This document shows, in pieces, positions 26,483 to 37,300 of a stretch of DNA of 64,000 nucleotides (within the stretch, counting starts at the first letter, position 1; the number at the start of each line of letters is the position of its first letter). The notes beneath the pieces were generated by a model. The model was not told the origin of the DNA, did not search any database, and saw only the letters and a program-made list of their open reading frames with translations. The position numbers and the translations under genes are program-made. The stretch spans positions 310,001-374,000 of the forward strand of contig NZ_QXML01000002.1 of NCBI RefSeq assembly GCF_003583985.1, given 5' to 3'. The DNA is from Algoriphagus lacus. GTDB taxonomy: Bacteria > Bacteroidota > Bacteroidia > Cytophagales > Cyclobacteriaceae.

Positions 26483-28216
26483 TCATCTTGATGAAATTAG
26501 GGCTTTCTCTTGCCTTACCACTATTGGAACATAGCCATACTCCATTCCCATAGGAGGAGTTACAATCAGAGCAGGATCAATGGCGACGAGTTTGCCAGTA
26601 CTGGGAGGGGCCATGTATTCTTGGTCAATTGTCCAGGCCCTGTGAATCTGCTCAACAAAATTCTGCAAAGCTTCCTTTTCTTCCTTTGTCCAGCCTAGTG
26701 ACTGAAACGAAGGCTGATCAACGAACTTATACCAGCGGTAGGTAACAGTTGACCCGTCTTTCAGATTAACCTGTGAGGTCTCTGAGGAAGGTCCCGGGTT
26801 TGCCCATGCTCCTGTTGTTGGAGAAGTGTAAGGCAGGCTTTTGTCAATTCTGAAGTTTCCTTCCACGATTTCATTTCCGTCTCTCCAGTTAATGTAATGG
26901 CTTTCAGAACCAGCTTTAGCAAATTCCTTTTCGCGTAACTCTAAAGGAACTTCCTCAGGACTAACCGCTACTCGCTGGTCCCCCACCTTTTTAAAATATT
27001 GGGGGAAGCGTCCTGGTTTGGAGATGTTAGTATTTCCCTTCCATTCCAGTCCAAAAGCATTGGTTTTGGTGGTCACGGTTTGGAGGACATTTTCAAGGCC
27101 AGTCAGTTTTTCACCGCCGTTGTTAAGGCTTGCCCCTTGATCCAGGGAAAGTGGTCGGGGGTTTAAATCCGGTTTCCAGGTATGTACTTGATCAAATTTA
27201 CCGGAATAGGCTTTTCCACTTTTTTTCCATTCCAACAGATAATTGAAGAGTGCGTCTTTGGAATAGTAGGTCACATCCTGAACCAGCACAGACTGACCCT
27301 CTTCATTTACTGGAAATTGTAATTGAGGGATTTTGATGTACAAGTCTCCTTTTTGGTCTTTCATTTCAAAGGAAGGCACAGTATTGATTTCCATAGCACC
27401 TCCACCACCCATGGTCCCCGGTCGGGCATCCAATCCCATTCCTTCAATGGCTTTATATTCTTTTGACAATCTGCTCCACATTTCAGGGATGTAGAAGGCG
27501 ACAGGTCCCTTAAAGTTTTCTGAGTTTAAGAACAGCGTCCAGCTTTGATTTCCGGTAGGAGGAGGTCCTGGCTTTGCTTCAGTCAGAGGAAGTGCCATAT
27601 GGGTGTATCCCAAAAATCTTCCTTCCAAGTCTCCTTCAAAGGTGATCCCATCAGGTGGAACCAGAATTCTGTTGCTGAGTTGGGCTATCCCTAATTGGTC
27701 ATCCGGTAAAGCTTCTGCTCTGTAGAAAAATGGCCAACCCGGTGAAGCGATCTCTGAATTGTAACAATCAGGTACTCCGTTCATACTGAATTTTGGCGAG
27801 CCGTAGTGATACCTGTTTCCTCTCCAATAGCCAAGACCACCCTCTTGAGTTTGGAATACACTTGACCAAGTGGGCCCTCGGGGAGCCCAAGTCCTGGCAA
27901 TAGTTCCTTCTGGACAGCATGGAATATCCTTATTATCCGGATTATCGGGGGTTATCCAATTTCCCGGAAGGCCGATTTGAAATCCTGCAAGTGGCTGCTC
28001 TACCAATGGCCATACTGCTGTGTAAAAACCAATTCCCGCTCCGAAGCCTTCAGGTCTCTTCAGTGTGCTATATCCAATGTAGCCGTGTAACCCATTTCCG
28101 TTTTGAGTGATTGTAGTTGCCCCCGAAAAATCCCCTTTTTGAATGGTGCTGCAGTACAGGCAGGAAAATCCGAAAAGAGAGAAAATGAGGAGATAGATAG
28201 AGTAGCGAGTAAGCAT
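26483..28216 (-). CDS. Unrecognised exported 577-aa protein in SusCD block
   Basis: I do not recognise this family. The N-terminus is a signal peptide with a possible lipobox FGFSC (Cys19). The mature protein is rich in Gly, Pro, Trp and Tyr (GLHGYIGYSTL, PAGFQ-like and GNWITPDNPDN segments; CCPEGTIARTWAPRGPTW). This looks like an extracellular beta-rich domain. A Gly run (TMGGGGAMEIN) lies near residue 268. No haem motif, no clear catalytic motif and no membrane segments are visible. Its place between susD and a sulfatase suggests surface glycan binding or processing. It could be a surface glycan-binding protein or a new enzyme. Confidence 0.7.
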   Translation of the reverse strand: MLTRYSIYLLIFSLFGFSCLYCSTIQKGDFSGATTITQNGNGLHGYIGYSTLKRPEGFGAGIGFYTAVWPLVEQPLAGFQIGLPGNWITPDNPDNKDIPCCPEGTIARTWAPRGPTWSSVFQTQEGGLGYWRGNRYHYGSPKFSMNGVPDCYNSEIASPGWPFFYRAEALPDDQLGIAQLSNRILVPPDGITFEGDLEGRFLGYTHMALPLTEAKPGPPPTGNQSWTLFLNSENFKGPVAFYIPEMWSRLSKEYKAIEGMGLDARPGTMGGGGAMEINTVPSFEMKDQKGDLYIKIPQLQFPVNEEGQSVLVQDVTYYSKDALFNYLLEWKKSGKAYSGKFDQVHTWKPDLNPRPLSLDQGASLNNGGEKLTGLENVLQTVTTKTNAFGLEWKGNTNISKPGRFPQYFKKVGDQRVAVSPEEVPLELREKEFAKAGSESHYINWRDGNEIVEGNFRIDKSLPYTSPTTGAWANPGPSSETSQVNLKDGSTVTYRWYKFVDQPSFQSLGWTKEEKEALQNFVEQIHRAWTIDQEYMAPPSTGKLVAIDPALIVTPPMGMEYGYVPIVVRQEKALISSR

Positions 28217-28273
28217 TGGTTTATCTTTTGGTAAAATTTAAATGAAAATTCCAACCCGAGTTGGGGAAAAATT

Positions 28274-28302
28274 CCTGCCATCGGAAATGTTCCGATGGCA
28301 GG
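28274..28302 (-). terminator. Hairpin after susD
   Basis: CCTGCCATCGGAA and TTCCGATGGCAGG form a perfect 13-bp stem around a 3-base loop, followed on the minus strand by AATTTTT. It lies 10 bases past the susD stop. It may terminate or partly attenuate transcription into the downstream genes, as is common after susCD. Confidence 0.75.
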
Positions 28303-28311
28303 GTAATTTAT

Positions 28312-29796
28312 TTAATAAACTCCCTGGCGGGTATCCCACCACAACTTGTCACCGTAGAAAATATCTACCTGTTTTACAGTATTAGGATAACTTTCATTGA
28401 AAGCTATTTCATTGGCAGGATAGGCCATTCTGAAAGGAGGACGGTTGTGGTTGGCGGCATAGTCATTGGACACATTGACCAACTTGGGTACATCGGTTCT
28501 TCTGTTTTCAGCCCAAGCCTCCACACTTTGCTTGTATAAGCTAATCCAATTTTGCAATCTGATTTTTTCCAGATTTGGAGTGGTACCTGAACCCCAAGCT
28601 ACGCCTGTTTTTTGAAGATATTTATCAATATCTGCATGGGGGATTCCATTGTCCAGCATGGAAATGGTGATTCCTCTTTCATAGGCTTCACGTGCATTGC
28701 CTCCTGCTACCAATCCTCTTTCGAAGGCTTCTGCTTTGATAAACCAAACTTGTGCAGCATGCATAAAAGGTGAGAATCCTCGGTCATCATACCCAAATCT
28801 GTTTCCGATATGGGATAAATTTTGGTTGTTATTTAACGGGAAACCGGATTGACCTATTCCCATTCTATATCCATTATAAAAGCCATTTTGGTTTTTATCA
28901 GCATAGATGGGAAGGCGAGGATCCTCCATTTCAACCAACCGGCTGATGAGGTCATGATTTGTTCGATACTGATCCTGTTTATTGGTAGGTACCCCGAGTC
29001 TGGCTCGCCAAGGTTCAATGTTATTCGTGGCAATTCCAGGCCATTTCAAATAAGCATTATCTGCATTGGTTTCGAATACCGGAAAAGTGGCAGGATTGCC
29101 TAAAATTTGTGAAATCACGGTAGCAGCAGCCTGAGGTGCTACATTGGACATCCGCATGGCTACTCTCAATCGGATGGAATTGGCGAATTTTTTCCACTTG
29201 GTAATGTCTCCAGCAAACATAAAATCCCCAACCCCAATTGTACCAGCTCCGGCAGTCAACATGGTGTTTGCCTCGGCTAACTCACTTAATATTTGAGTGT
29301 AGACTTTTTCATGTGAGTCGAATGCAGGATTTAAAATGTTTTCTGTTCCCAATTTAAAAGCCTCAGAGTAAGGAATGTCCCCCCACATATCAGAAACCTG
29401 CTGTGCTGTATATGCCTTCATAATTAGAGAAACGGCAGCAAGGTTGTTGTTTCCTTCTCGGATCGCATTGATTCTGGCATCCTCAAAATAGGCCATTCCT
29501 CTAAAGAGATTGTCCCACTGTCCATTGTTGATGTCAACCCTGAATTCATAATCACCTGCCCCGCTTGCTGCCAGGTGACCTGACCAAGTTCCGGTGTAGT
29601 AAATGCCAATTCGCTCTCCGAACAATTGACCTGCCACTACGGTAAGACCAGCACCGAAAATATTTGAAGCAGGCACTACTGAAGGCTGATTTGGATTAAT
29701 ATTCATCTCAGTCCAGTCTTCGGTACAAGAAATTGCTGTCATCACTGAGCAAATCGCCAGCAACTTTGCTATCTTATTTGTTAGTATATTTTTCAT
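28312..29796 (-). CDS. SusD/RagB-like surface lipoprotein
   Basis: A 494-aa SusD-like substrate-binding lipoprotein that caps the SusC pore. The ATG at 29796 is chosen because it opens a signal peptide with lipobox AISC; the upstream 18 codons do not look coding. Features include TEDW at the mature start, GLTVVAGQLFGERIGIYYTG and AYTAQQVSDMWGDIPYSEAF, the last typical of the SusD_2 subgroup (TPR-like helices). Spacing to the SusC gene is 66 bases. Confidence 0.92.
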   Translation of the reverse strand: MKNILTNKIAKLLAICSVMTAISCTEDWTEMNINPNQPSVVPASNIFGAGLTVVAGQLFGERIGIYYTGTWSGHLAASGAGDYEFRVDINNGQWDNLFRGMAYFEDARINAIREGNNNLAAVSLIMKAYTAQQVSDMWGDIPYSEAFKLGTENILNPAFDSHEKVYTQILSELAEANTMLTAGAGTIGVGDFMFAGDITKWKKFANSIRLRVAMRMSNVAPQAAATVISQILGNPATFPVFETNADNAYLKWPGIATNNIEPWRARLGVPTNKQDQYRTNHDLISRLVEMEDPRLPIYADKNQNGFYNGYRMGIGQSGFPLNNNQNLSHIGNRFGYDDRGFSPFMHAAQVWFIKAEAFERGLVAGGNAREAYERGITISMLDNGIPHADIDKYLQKTGVAWGSGTTPNLEKIRLQNWISLYKQSVEAWAENRRTDVPKLVNVSNDYAANHNRPPFRMAYPANEIAFNESYPNTVKQVDIFYGDKLWWDTRQGVY

Positions 29797-29862
29797 ATCT
29801 GAAACCTTTTTATGGTTGTTTTTCAATGTACATCTGCATTTAATTCTCAATACCCGGATGAG

Positions 29863-32800
29863 TTAGAAATTCAATCTCAGGTTAAATCCATAGGATCTGG
29901 TGGTAGGAGGCATGAAATTTTCAAAGCCAACACCTCGTTCTCCTCCACCCATTTGGGAAGCTGCTTCTGGGTCAAGTCCCAATTCTTTGGCTTTTTCACT
30001 TCTGTGGATAATTAGGAGGTTTCTACCAAATGCAGACACTGCGACATTTTGTAGTTTACCTATGCTAAAGGTGTATCCAAGGGTCAATTCACGAAGTTTC
30101 AAATAAGATCCATCGATGATCGAATATTCATGATTGTTCCATACCCATGCACCATTGTAGTAATCCTGAGCAGATATTCGAACATCATTTGGAGAACCAT
30201 CACCTTTTACACCTGGAACTATGATGCCTTCTTCACGTACATTGTTTTGAACTGTATTGGTGAATGCTCCGGTAGGGTAGGAGTGCCAATAAGTTCCACT
30301 GAAAAAGTCTCCACCTTTTCTCCAATCCAACAAAGCGCCCAAGCTTATTTTTTTATAAGTGAAGGTGTTCTGTAGACCTCCAATCCACTTTGGAGTGACA
30401 TTTCCCAAAATTTTCTGTTGGTTTGTTGTCATTGGTGTTCCGTTAGGAGCGATTTTGATATTACCGCTTTCATCTCTCACATAAGGAAGCCCGCTAATAT
30501 CCCCCCAAGGCTGACCGGGAGTTCCTACCAATCTGGCTCCGCCAAAACCTGGGCTGATGGTGATATTTTCCAATCCTCCGTAGAGCTCAACCACAGTGCT
30601 GTTATTTTTTGCCCAGTTGATGGTTGCATCCCAACGGAATCCACCTTTATTCATTACCAAGCCTCTTACAACGAGCTCAATACCCGTATTTCTAATTTTT
30701 GCTGCATTGATCAATTGTGAAGCATATCCTGTAGTCCGAGCCGTCGGAACATTCAGAATCATGTCTTCAGTAACTCGATTGTAGTAAGTAGCATCCAACG
30801 AAAGCCGGTCGTTGAAAAATCTAAAATCAGCCCCGATTTCAGTGGAAGTGGTCATTTCTGGTTTGAGATTAGCAGGAGGCAAGGTTGCAGGGGAATTGAA
30901 CAAGGCGATGTTGTTAAAAAGGGTCGTTGTGTAAGTGCCCATCAACTGATACGGATCAGTGTCCGATCCGACCTTTGCCATACTGGCTCTCAACTGGAGA
31001 TGACTGAAATTTTTTGACTTGATGTCAAGGGCTTCCGATAAGGTAACTGATAAGTTTCCTGATGGGTAGAAATAGGATCTGTTTTCCTCTGGCAAAGTTG
31101 AACTCCAATCATTTCTGGCCGTCACCCCTGCAAATAAATACCCTTTGTAGCCTACAGTTGCTGAAGAATAAATACTGTAGTTTTCTTTTACGCTATCAAA
31201 CATTCCTGTACCCGGGGTTCCTTTCACGTTACCAATGTTAAACAGGTCTGGAACATTCAAATCCGGGGCACTCAAGGTCATGCTGCTGAACTTGTTCTGG
31301 CGATAGTTTCCACCTACAAGGCCTATCAGTGAAAAATCATTTTCGAAGGTTTTATTAAAATCCAATCTAACATCGGTGTTGAATTCTTGCCGGGTTTGGT
31401 CATTTTGTGAAAACTGGCCACCCATTCTGTTATTGATGTTTGCCCTAGTTCGTGATAGCGTAATGGATTTTCGCAGTTCATCATAATAATCCAGTCCGAC
31501 AAGTGAATTGGCAGTCAACCAGTCATTAATTTGGTAGGTAAGACTAACGTTTCCATAGAAGCGTTCGCGATTCATTCCATTGGTTTGCAACAATTCATAG
31601 TAGAAATTATTCTGGTTTAGGTTGTAACCACTTCCTTTTTCATTTCCGAATTCATCGTAAACTTTTTTCACTTCATCCAAAGGAATATGTCTGAATGCAC
31701 CCCAGGCAAGTTTGGTCATGGATCCATAGGAAACTACAGGTAGGTTATCGCTTCGTCTGTTGACATAGTTGAAGTTGGTGCCTACGGTAAGTTTTTCATG
31801 GGGATTAAGGGTGAGATTGGCGTTTAAAGTATTCACTGTCTGATCGGTATTAAAAAATATACCGGTCATTTTTCTGTTTGAAAAAGACACTCGCCCGTAA
31901 GCTTCTTTTCCTTTTGCAGTTACTGCCACCTGATTGATGAAGTTTGTTCCGGTTTGGAAGTAGTGGTCTTTAATATTGTCAGGATCCGATTCCCAAGGAC
32001 TATTAGGTCCTTTCACCCACTGGTCCAAAAGAAGGCCGGCATCCAGTCGGGGGCCCCAAGAAGTTGCGTTTTCCTGGACGCCGCCTCCGATTCCATTTAC
32101 ATAGTTGTAGCTAAAACGCTTGGCGTATTCGTTGTACGAGAGGTTTGAATTTGGATTGTTTTTGAGGTATTGTTGCCAGTCATACTCACCACCACGCGTA
32201 CCTATACCGTATTCATTCTGGAAATTCATATAGTAGCTGGGGACATCAAAAACCATGGATGAGTTAAACTCCACACCGAAGCCTTCACGGGCCTTTTTTC
32301 CTTTCTTGGTCTCAATTAAGATTACTCCGTTTGCTGCACGGTTTCCATAAAGTGCTGCAGCATTTGCGCCTTTCAAGACAGTCAAGGATTCAATATTTTC
32401 TGGGTCAATATCAGCTGCGGCGTTACCATAGTCCAATCCTCCGTTTCCATCAAGATTTGTAGTGGAATTGTCTATTGGTACTCCATCTACTACAAAAAGT
32501 GGCTGATTCCCAGCAAATGATGCATTTCCGCGAATAATGATTCTTGAGGAAGCTCCTATTTGAGAACCACTGGAGGTAACCTGAACCCCTGCGATTTTTC
32601 CACTCAAGGCATTGACTATGTTATTGTCTTGGGTTGTCACCAAGTCTGCCGGTTTTAAGGCCTGTACGGTATAGCCCAGTTCTTTCCTTTCCCGTTGTAC
32701 TCCAAGGGCCGTAACCACGAATTCATCCAGATTTTTCGAGTCTTCTTGCATAATCACACGGATTACACTTTGTGATTCGACCTCGATTTGCTGCGTGATA

Positions 32801-33063
32801 TAACCGATGTAAGAAAAGGTAAGCCGATTCGAACCTTGTGGTAAGGTTAGGCTAAATTTACCGTCAATGTCGGTTACTGCCCCGAGTGTGGTACCTGTAA
32901 CCAATACGGTAACACCTGGAAGAAAAAGACCGGATTCATCTTCAACGGTTCCTGAAATCCTGCTTTGAGCATATCCATTCGAAATGGATAATCCACACAA
33001 AAATACAGTCACCAGCAAGGCAACTATCTTTTTGTTCGTTAATCGAGTAAGTATTGATTTCAT
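29863..33063 (-). CDS. SusC/RagA TonB-linked outer membrane transporter
   Basis: A 1066-aa TonB-dependent transporter. Signal peptide 1-33, a carboxypeptidase-regulatory-like domain at about 35-112 (RISGTVEDESGLFLPGVTV), the SusC-type plug starting near LDEFVVTALGVQRERKELGY, plug repeats (PLFVVDGVPIDN, DIDPENIESLTVLKGANAAA), then a 22-strand-type barrel ending in Phe (NLRLNF). It imports oligosaccharides or other large substrates with SusD. It is the first gene of a colinear block reaching to 21939. Confidence 0.95.
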   Translation of the reverse strand: MKSILTRLTNKKIVALLVTVFLCGLSISNGYAQSRISGTVEDESGLFLPGVTVLVTGTTLGAVTDIDGKFSLTLPQGSNRLTFSYIGYITQQIEVESQSVIRVIMQEDSKNLDEFVVTALGVQRERKELGYTVQALKPADLVTTQDNNIVNALSGKIAGVQVTSSGSQIGASSRIIIRGNASFAGNQPLFVVDGVPIDNSTTNLDGNGGLDYGNAAADIDPENIESLTVLKGANAAALYGNRAANGVILIETKKGKKAREGFGVEFNSSMVFDVPSYYMNFQNEYGIGTRGGEYDWQQYLKNNPNSNLSYNEYAKRFSYNYVNGIGGGVQENATSWGPRLDAGLLLDQWVKGPNSPWESDPDNIKDHYFQTGTNFINQVAVTAKGKEAYGRVSFSNRKMTGIFFNTDQTVNTLNANLTLNPHEKLTVGTNFNYVNRRSDNLPVVSYGSMTKLAWGAFRHIPLDEVKKVYDEFGNEKGSGYNLNQNNFYYELLQTNGMNRERFYGNVSLTYQINDWLTANSLVGLDYYDELRKSITLSRTRANINNRMGGQFSQNDQTRQEFNTDVRLDFNKTFENDFSLIGLVGGNYRQNKFSSMTLSAPDLNVPDLFNIGNVKGTPGTGMFDSVKENYSIYSSATVGYKGYLFAGVTARNDWSSTLPEENRSYFYPSGNLSVTLSEALDIKSKNFSHLQLRASMAKVGSDTDPYQLMGTYTTTLFNNIALFNSPATLPPANLKPEMTTSTEIGADFRFFNDRLSLDATYYNRVTEDMILNVPTARTTGYASQLINAAKIRNTGIELVVRGLVMNKGGFRWDATINWAKNNSTVVELYGGLENITISPGFGGARLVGTPGQPWGDISGLPYVRDESGNIKIAPNGTPMTTNQQKILGNVTPKWIGGLQNTFTYKKISLGALLDWRKGGDFFSGTYWHSYPTGAFTNTVQNNVREEGIIVPGVKGDGSPNDVRISAQDYYNGAWVWNNHEYSIIDGSYLKLRELTLGYTFSIGKLQNVAVSAFGRNLLIIHRSEKAKELGLDPEAASQMGGGERGVGFENFMPPTTRSYGFNLRLNF

Positions 33064-33448
33064 GTTTTTTTGGTTAAATGGATGTAGGTTAAGGAAAAGT
33101 GTATCATAAAGTTAGATTTATGATTTCCTGCATCTGTCCATCATTTTATCCAAAAAATATGGTATGTTAACTCTGACTAAATCTTGGAGGATTTATTAGT
33201 GGGTTTTATAAAATTGAGGAATCAACCAGATTTAGCTTGAAATATTCCTTTACATCCTAGACTATTACTCAAGGAGTAAGTCAATTTTTATTCTTGCGGG
33301 GCATTCAAAAAACTTTTTACCAGTGAGCCCAACTTTGGGTAATTCCATCATTCATTTACATGGTTGGAAATTTTTAAAAAGTATCTTCATTACATTATTG
33401 TCTCATTTTGTTACATTAGAAAAAATTTATTCAGATCTAGCCAAAATA
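33064..33448. other. Divergent intergenic region, susC / esterase
   Basis: 385 bases of AT-rich sequence between the two start codons. Promoters for both directions must lie here. A weak TAACTTTA (-7-like) is present on the susC side. I see no operator repeat, hairpin, RNA gene or coding signal; in-frame ORF extension upstream of 33449 does not resemble protein. Confidence 0.5.
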
Positions 33449-34279
33449 ATGATCATCAAGCACTTATTTCTCTGTTTCTTCCTGATCGGGTGGTCGGTTT
33501 CTGCTTTTTCCCAGGAAGTCATCCAACTCTATCCCGGCAAAGCTCCGGGTTCGGAAAACTGGAACTGGACCGAAAAGGAAACCAATCCTTTTCCCAATAA
33601 CCGAATGCTTTATAATGTCTCTGAGCCGGTCTTGCTGCACTACCCTGCACCGAAGGACAAGGCTAACGGAACTTCCATCATTGTGGCACCGGGAGGGGCT
33701 TTTCACATCCTATCCATTGACAATGAGGGAATCCGGGTCGCAGAGTGGCTCAATTCGCTAGGAATCGAGGCTTTTGTGCTGAAGTACCGATTGGTCAAAA
33801 GCGAAACCGACAATCCTTTTGCCACACTCATTCCTCTGATGAACAACAAGGATAAGCTGGACTCAATCAATGCCCCGGTGGTCGACTTGGCCAAAAACGA
33901 CGGGATCGTAGCCATGAAGTATGTTAGATCCAATGCTGCCAAATTGGGAATTGATCCCGGGAAAATAGGATTTATGGGTTTTTCGGCCGGAGGTACAGTG
34001 ACGATGTCAGTGATGCTTAGTGCTGCGGAAGAGTGGAAACCTGACTTTATCGCCCCGATTTACCTTTACAAAAAGGCAGTTTTGGGCAAGGATATGCCTA
34101 AAAAGGAAACTCCGATTTTCATTGCTGTGGCCACGGATGACGGCCTGGGGCTATTGGCGCACAGTATCGAACTCTATCAGGAGTGGGTCGCTGCAGGTCA
34201 GCCTTCCGAACTGCATGCCTTCGAAAAGGGAGATCACGGATTTGGCTTTTCGCCTAAAGGCACCACCTCGGACATGTAG
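33449..34279 (+). CDS. Exported alpha/beta hydrolase (acetylxylan-esterase-like), C-terminus truncated by TAG
   Basis: A 276-aa BD-FAE/Axe-type esterase starting at ATG 33449, where a Sec signal peptide begins (cleavage near SAFSQ). Nucleophile motif is GFSAGG, oxyanion-region APGGAF, acid near TDDGL, and His in KGDHGFGF. The frame ends at TAG (34277-34279) after GTTSDM. In the same frame 15 further sense codons, TQNFENWLRKRKLIP, run to TAA at 34325-34327. Family members normally end with W--F--WL, so the TAG most likely replaces TGG. The catalytic triad is upstream of the stop, so activity may persist. Next gene is a GH106-like glycosidase. Confidence 0.85.
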   Translation: MIIKHLFLCFFLIGWSVSAFSQEVIQLYPGKAPGSENWNWTEKETNPFPNNRMLYNVSEPVLLHYPAPKDKANGTSIIVAPGGAFHILSIDNEGIRVAEWLNSLGIEAFVLKYRLVKSETDNPFATLIPLMNNKDKLDSINAPVVDLAKNDGIVAMKYVRSNAAKLGIDPGKIGFMGFSAGGTVTMSVMLSAAEEWKPDFIAPIYLYKKAVLGKDMPKKETPIFIAVATDDGLGLLAHSIELYQEWVAAGQPSELHAFEKGDHGFGFSPKGTTSDM

Positions 34280-34396
34280 ACTCAAAACTTTGAAAACTGG
34301 CTTCGAAAGCGAAAGCTGATTCCATAAACAGCACTCCTGAACAGGATGGATTTCCATTTCCAAATCTGTAACTCCCTATTACCTAAGCTTTGATCC

Positions 34397-37300
34397 ATGA
34401 AGAAATTTATTGCCTTCAGCCTGTTTTTACTTGCGACTACCGCCTCTTACGGTCAGCAAGATCCACTCTTGTCCAAGTTCCAAAATCCAACGAACGAAGC
34501 CAAGCCTCGGGTTTGGTGGCACTGGATGAATGGCAACATTACTCAAGAAGGTATTCGCAAGGATCTGGAATGGATGGATAAAACTGGAATCGGAGGTGTT
34601 CAGAACTTTGACGCCAATCTTTTTACTCCGGTGGTTGTCCCTCAGAAGTTGGTCTTCATGACCCCTGAGTGGAAAGCCGCCTTCAAGTACGCCTCTGATT
34701 TGGCAGGACAAAAGGGCCTGGAAATGGCGATTGCAGGTTCTCCGGGATGGAGCGTGACAGGCGGTCCCTGGGTCAAGCCGGAGGATGCCATGAAAAAGTA
34801 TGTCTGGTCGGAGTTGGAAGTGGAGGGAGGAAAACCGTTCTCCGGAAAACTTCCCCGGCCATCCGATCAAACCGGAAAATACCAGGATGCCCACCTGGAA
34901 GGGGGCGGCCTTGGGGGAGGGTTTATTGGAGAAGTACCGAGTTTTTACCGGGATGCCCTAGTCATTGCTTTTCCGGTAGATGAAAAAAGCTTGGCAGAGT
35001 TGACTCCAACCATTTCCACCAGTGGAGGGGAGTTTACGTTGGACCTCTTGACCGACGGAAGCATTGCCCAATCTGCTTTTCTTCCCCCTATGGAAATCGG
35101 GCAGGATATGTGGATTCAATATGCCTTTGGTCAACCCCGGACTTTTCATGCTTTCAGCATCGCAGGAGCAATGAATGGACCTCTAGCAGAATTCAACGGA
35201 GGTCCGGAAAACCGGCGTCTCAAAGTCTCAGATGATGGGATCAATTTCAAAACCATTGCCACGGTTTCGGGCAGTACCGTTCCATTCAATACCGTAGCCA
35301 TTCCTCCGACCACCGCGAAATATTGGAGAATCACCTACGAAACCTTACCTCCTCAGCCAAATGTCTTTGCTGCCATGGCTGGTCTACCTCAGCAGGAAAA
35401 GCCGGATGGAGTTCAGGTAGCTGAATTTCAGTTGTACACCTCCTCCCGAATTGATCAGGTAGAAGATAAGGCGGGATTTTCTCCTTGGCCTGAGGACAAT
35501 TGCTTGGCGACAGGCTTGGATGCCCAAGGACTACAGGGAATAATTTCAGCAAAAGAAGTCATTGACTTGACTGCCCTCCTCAAGGAAGACGGAGGCCTCA
35601 CTTGGACTGCACCTGCCGGAAAATGGAAAATCGTCCGCTTGGGCTATTCCCTGACTGGTCGTCAAAACCATCCCGCCTCTCCTGAAGCCACAGGCTTGGA
35701 AGTGGACAAACTGGATGCGGAAGCCGTCCGACGCTACATCAATCATTACCTGGATTTGTACCAAAATGCCACCGGTGACAAACTCGGTGCAGGAGGCTTG
35801 GAATTCATGATCCTTGACAGTTACGAGGCTGGACATATGAACTGGAGCGTGACTTTTCCGCAGGAATTTCAGAAGCGAAGAGGCTACAGCCTGGTCCCTT
35901 ATTTACCGGCTTTGACCGGGAGAATAGTAAACAGCCTGGAGGAAAGTGAGAAGTTTCTTTGGGATTTCCGAAAGACCATTGGCGAGTTGATTTCGGATCA
36001 TCATTACGATGTGATCGGCGAAGAATTGAATAAGCGCGGGATGAAACGCTATACCGAGTCTCATGAAAACAAGCGGATTTACCTTGCCGACGGAATGGAT
36101 GTGAAACGAAATGCTGAAATTCCCATGTCGGCCATGTGGACTCCGGGCAGCTTGGCAGGCGGTGCCGATGAGGAAGTTCGGAGCGAAGCGGATATTCGTG
36201 AATCGGCTTCTGTGGCCAATATTTACGGAAAGCCCTTCGTGGCTGCGGAATCCATGACTTCTGTCGGCCGGCCATTTCAGGAATATCCTGAGCGACTTAA
36301 GCGTACCGCCGATTTGGAATTGGCATCCGGACTCAACCGATTTGTGATCCACACCTCGGTTCACCAGCCATTGGATGATAAGAAGCCTGGATTCTCCCTT
36401 GGCCCTTTTGGACAGTATTTTTCACGACAGGAATCCTGGGCAGGGATGGCCAAGCCTTGGATGGATTACTTAGGGAGGAGTTCAACCATGCTTCAGCAAG
36501 GCCGAAATGTAGCCGACATCCTTTACCTCTATGGTGAAAACACCAACATCACCTGGATTGCCAGAGAGAAACTTCCTCAAATTCCAAAAGGCTACGAGTT
36601 TGACTTCGTGAATGCCACGGCATTGCTGGAAGCCATTCAAGCCGAAAACGGTAAGCTAAAAGCCAAAAGTGGAAATACTTACGAGGTCCTAATGTTGGAT
36701 GAAAGCGCAAGTCTGATGACTTTGCCTGTTCTGAAAAAGCTGAAAGTATTGGCGGATGCTGGAGTAAAAATCATTGGCAAACGTCCGGTGAAATCTCCGA
36801 GTCTGAGTGATTCCGATTCTGAATTCCAAGCCTTGGCGGATCAGATTTGGGATAAGGAAAATGTGGGTTCCGAGGTCAAAATTCCGGTTGCTGCTGACGT
36901 GCAACTCTCCGGGACGGACCATAAAATCCTCTTCCGTCACCGAAAAACCAACTCTGAGGAAATCTTTTGGCTGAACAATAGAAATGTAAATCCGACTACG
37001 GCTACCGCAAGCTTTCGGATCACAGGCAAAAAACCTATGCTTTGGAATCCAATCGATGGAAGTGTCCAAGAGGTTTCCTACGAAATAAAAAACGGCAGAA
37101 CAGAAGTCCCTTTGAAATTTGAATCCTGGGATGCCTTTTTCATTGTTTTCAGGGAAAGTGTAAGCCAAAATTCCTATGCGATTGCCGCGAAAAGCGAAAG
37201 TGTTGCCGTTGAGATCAACGGAATCTGGAAGGTTGATTTTAGTGCGAAAAAGTCTGATTTCGCAACCCTGAATTCCTGGTCAGACCATTCTGATCCGGAG

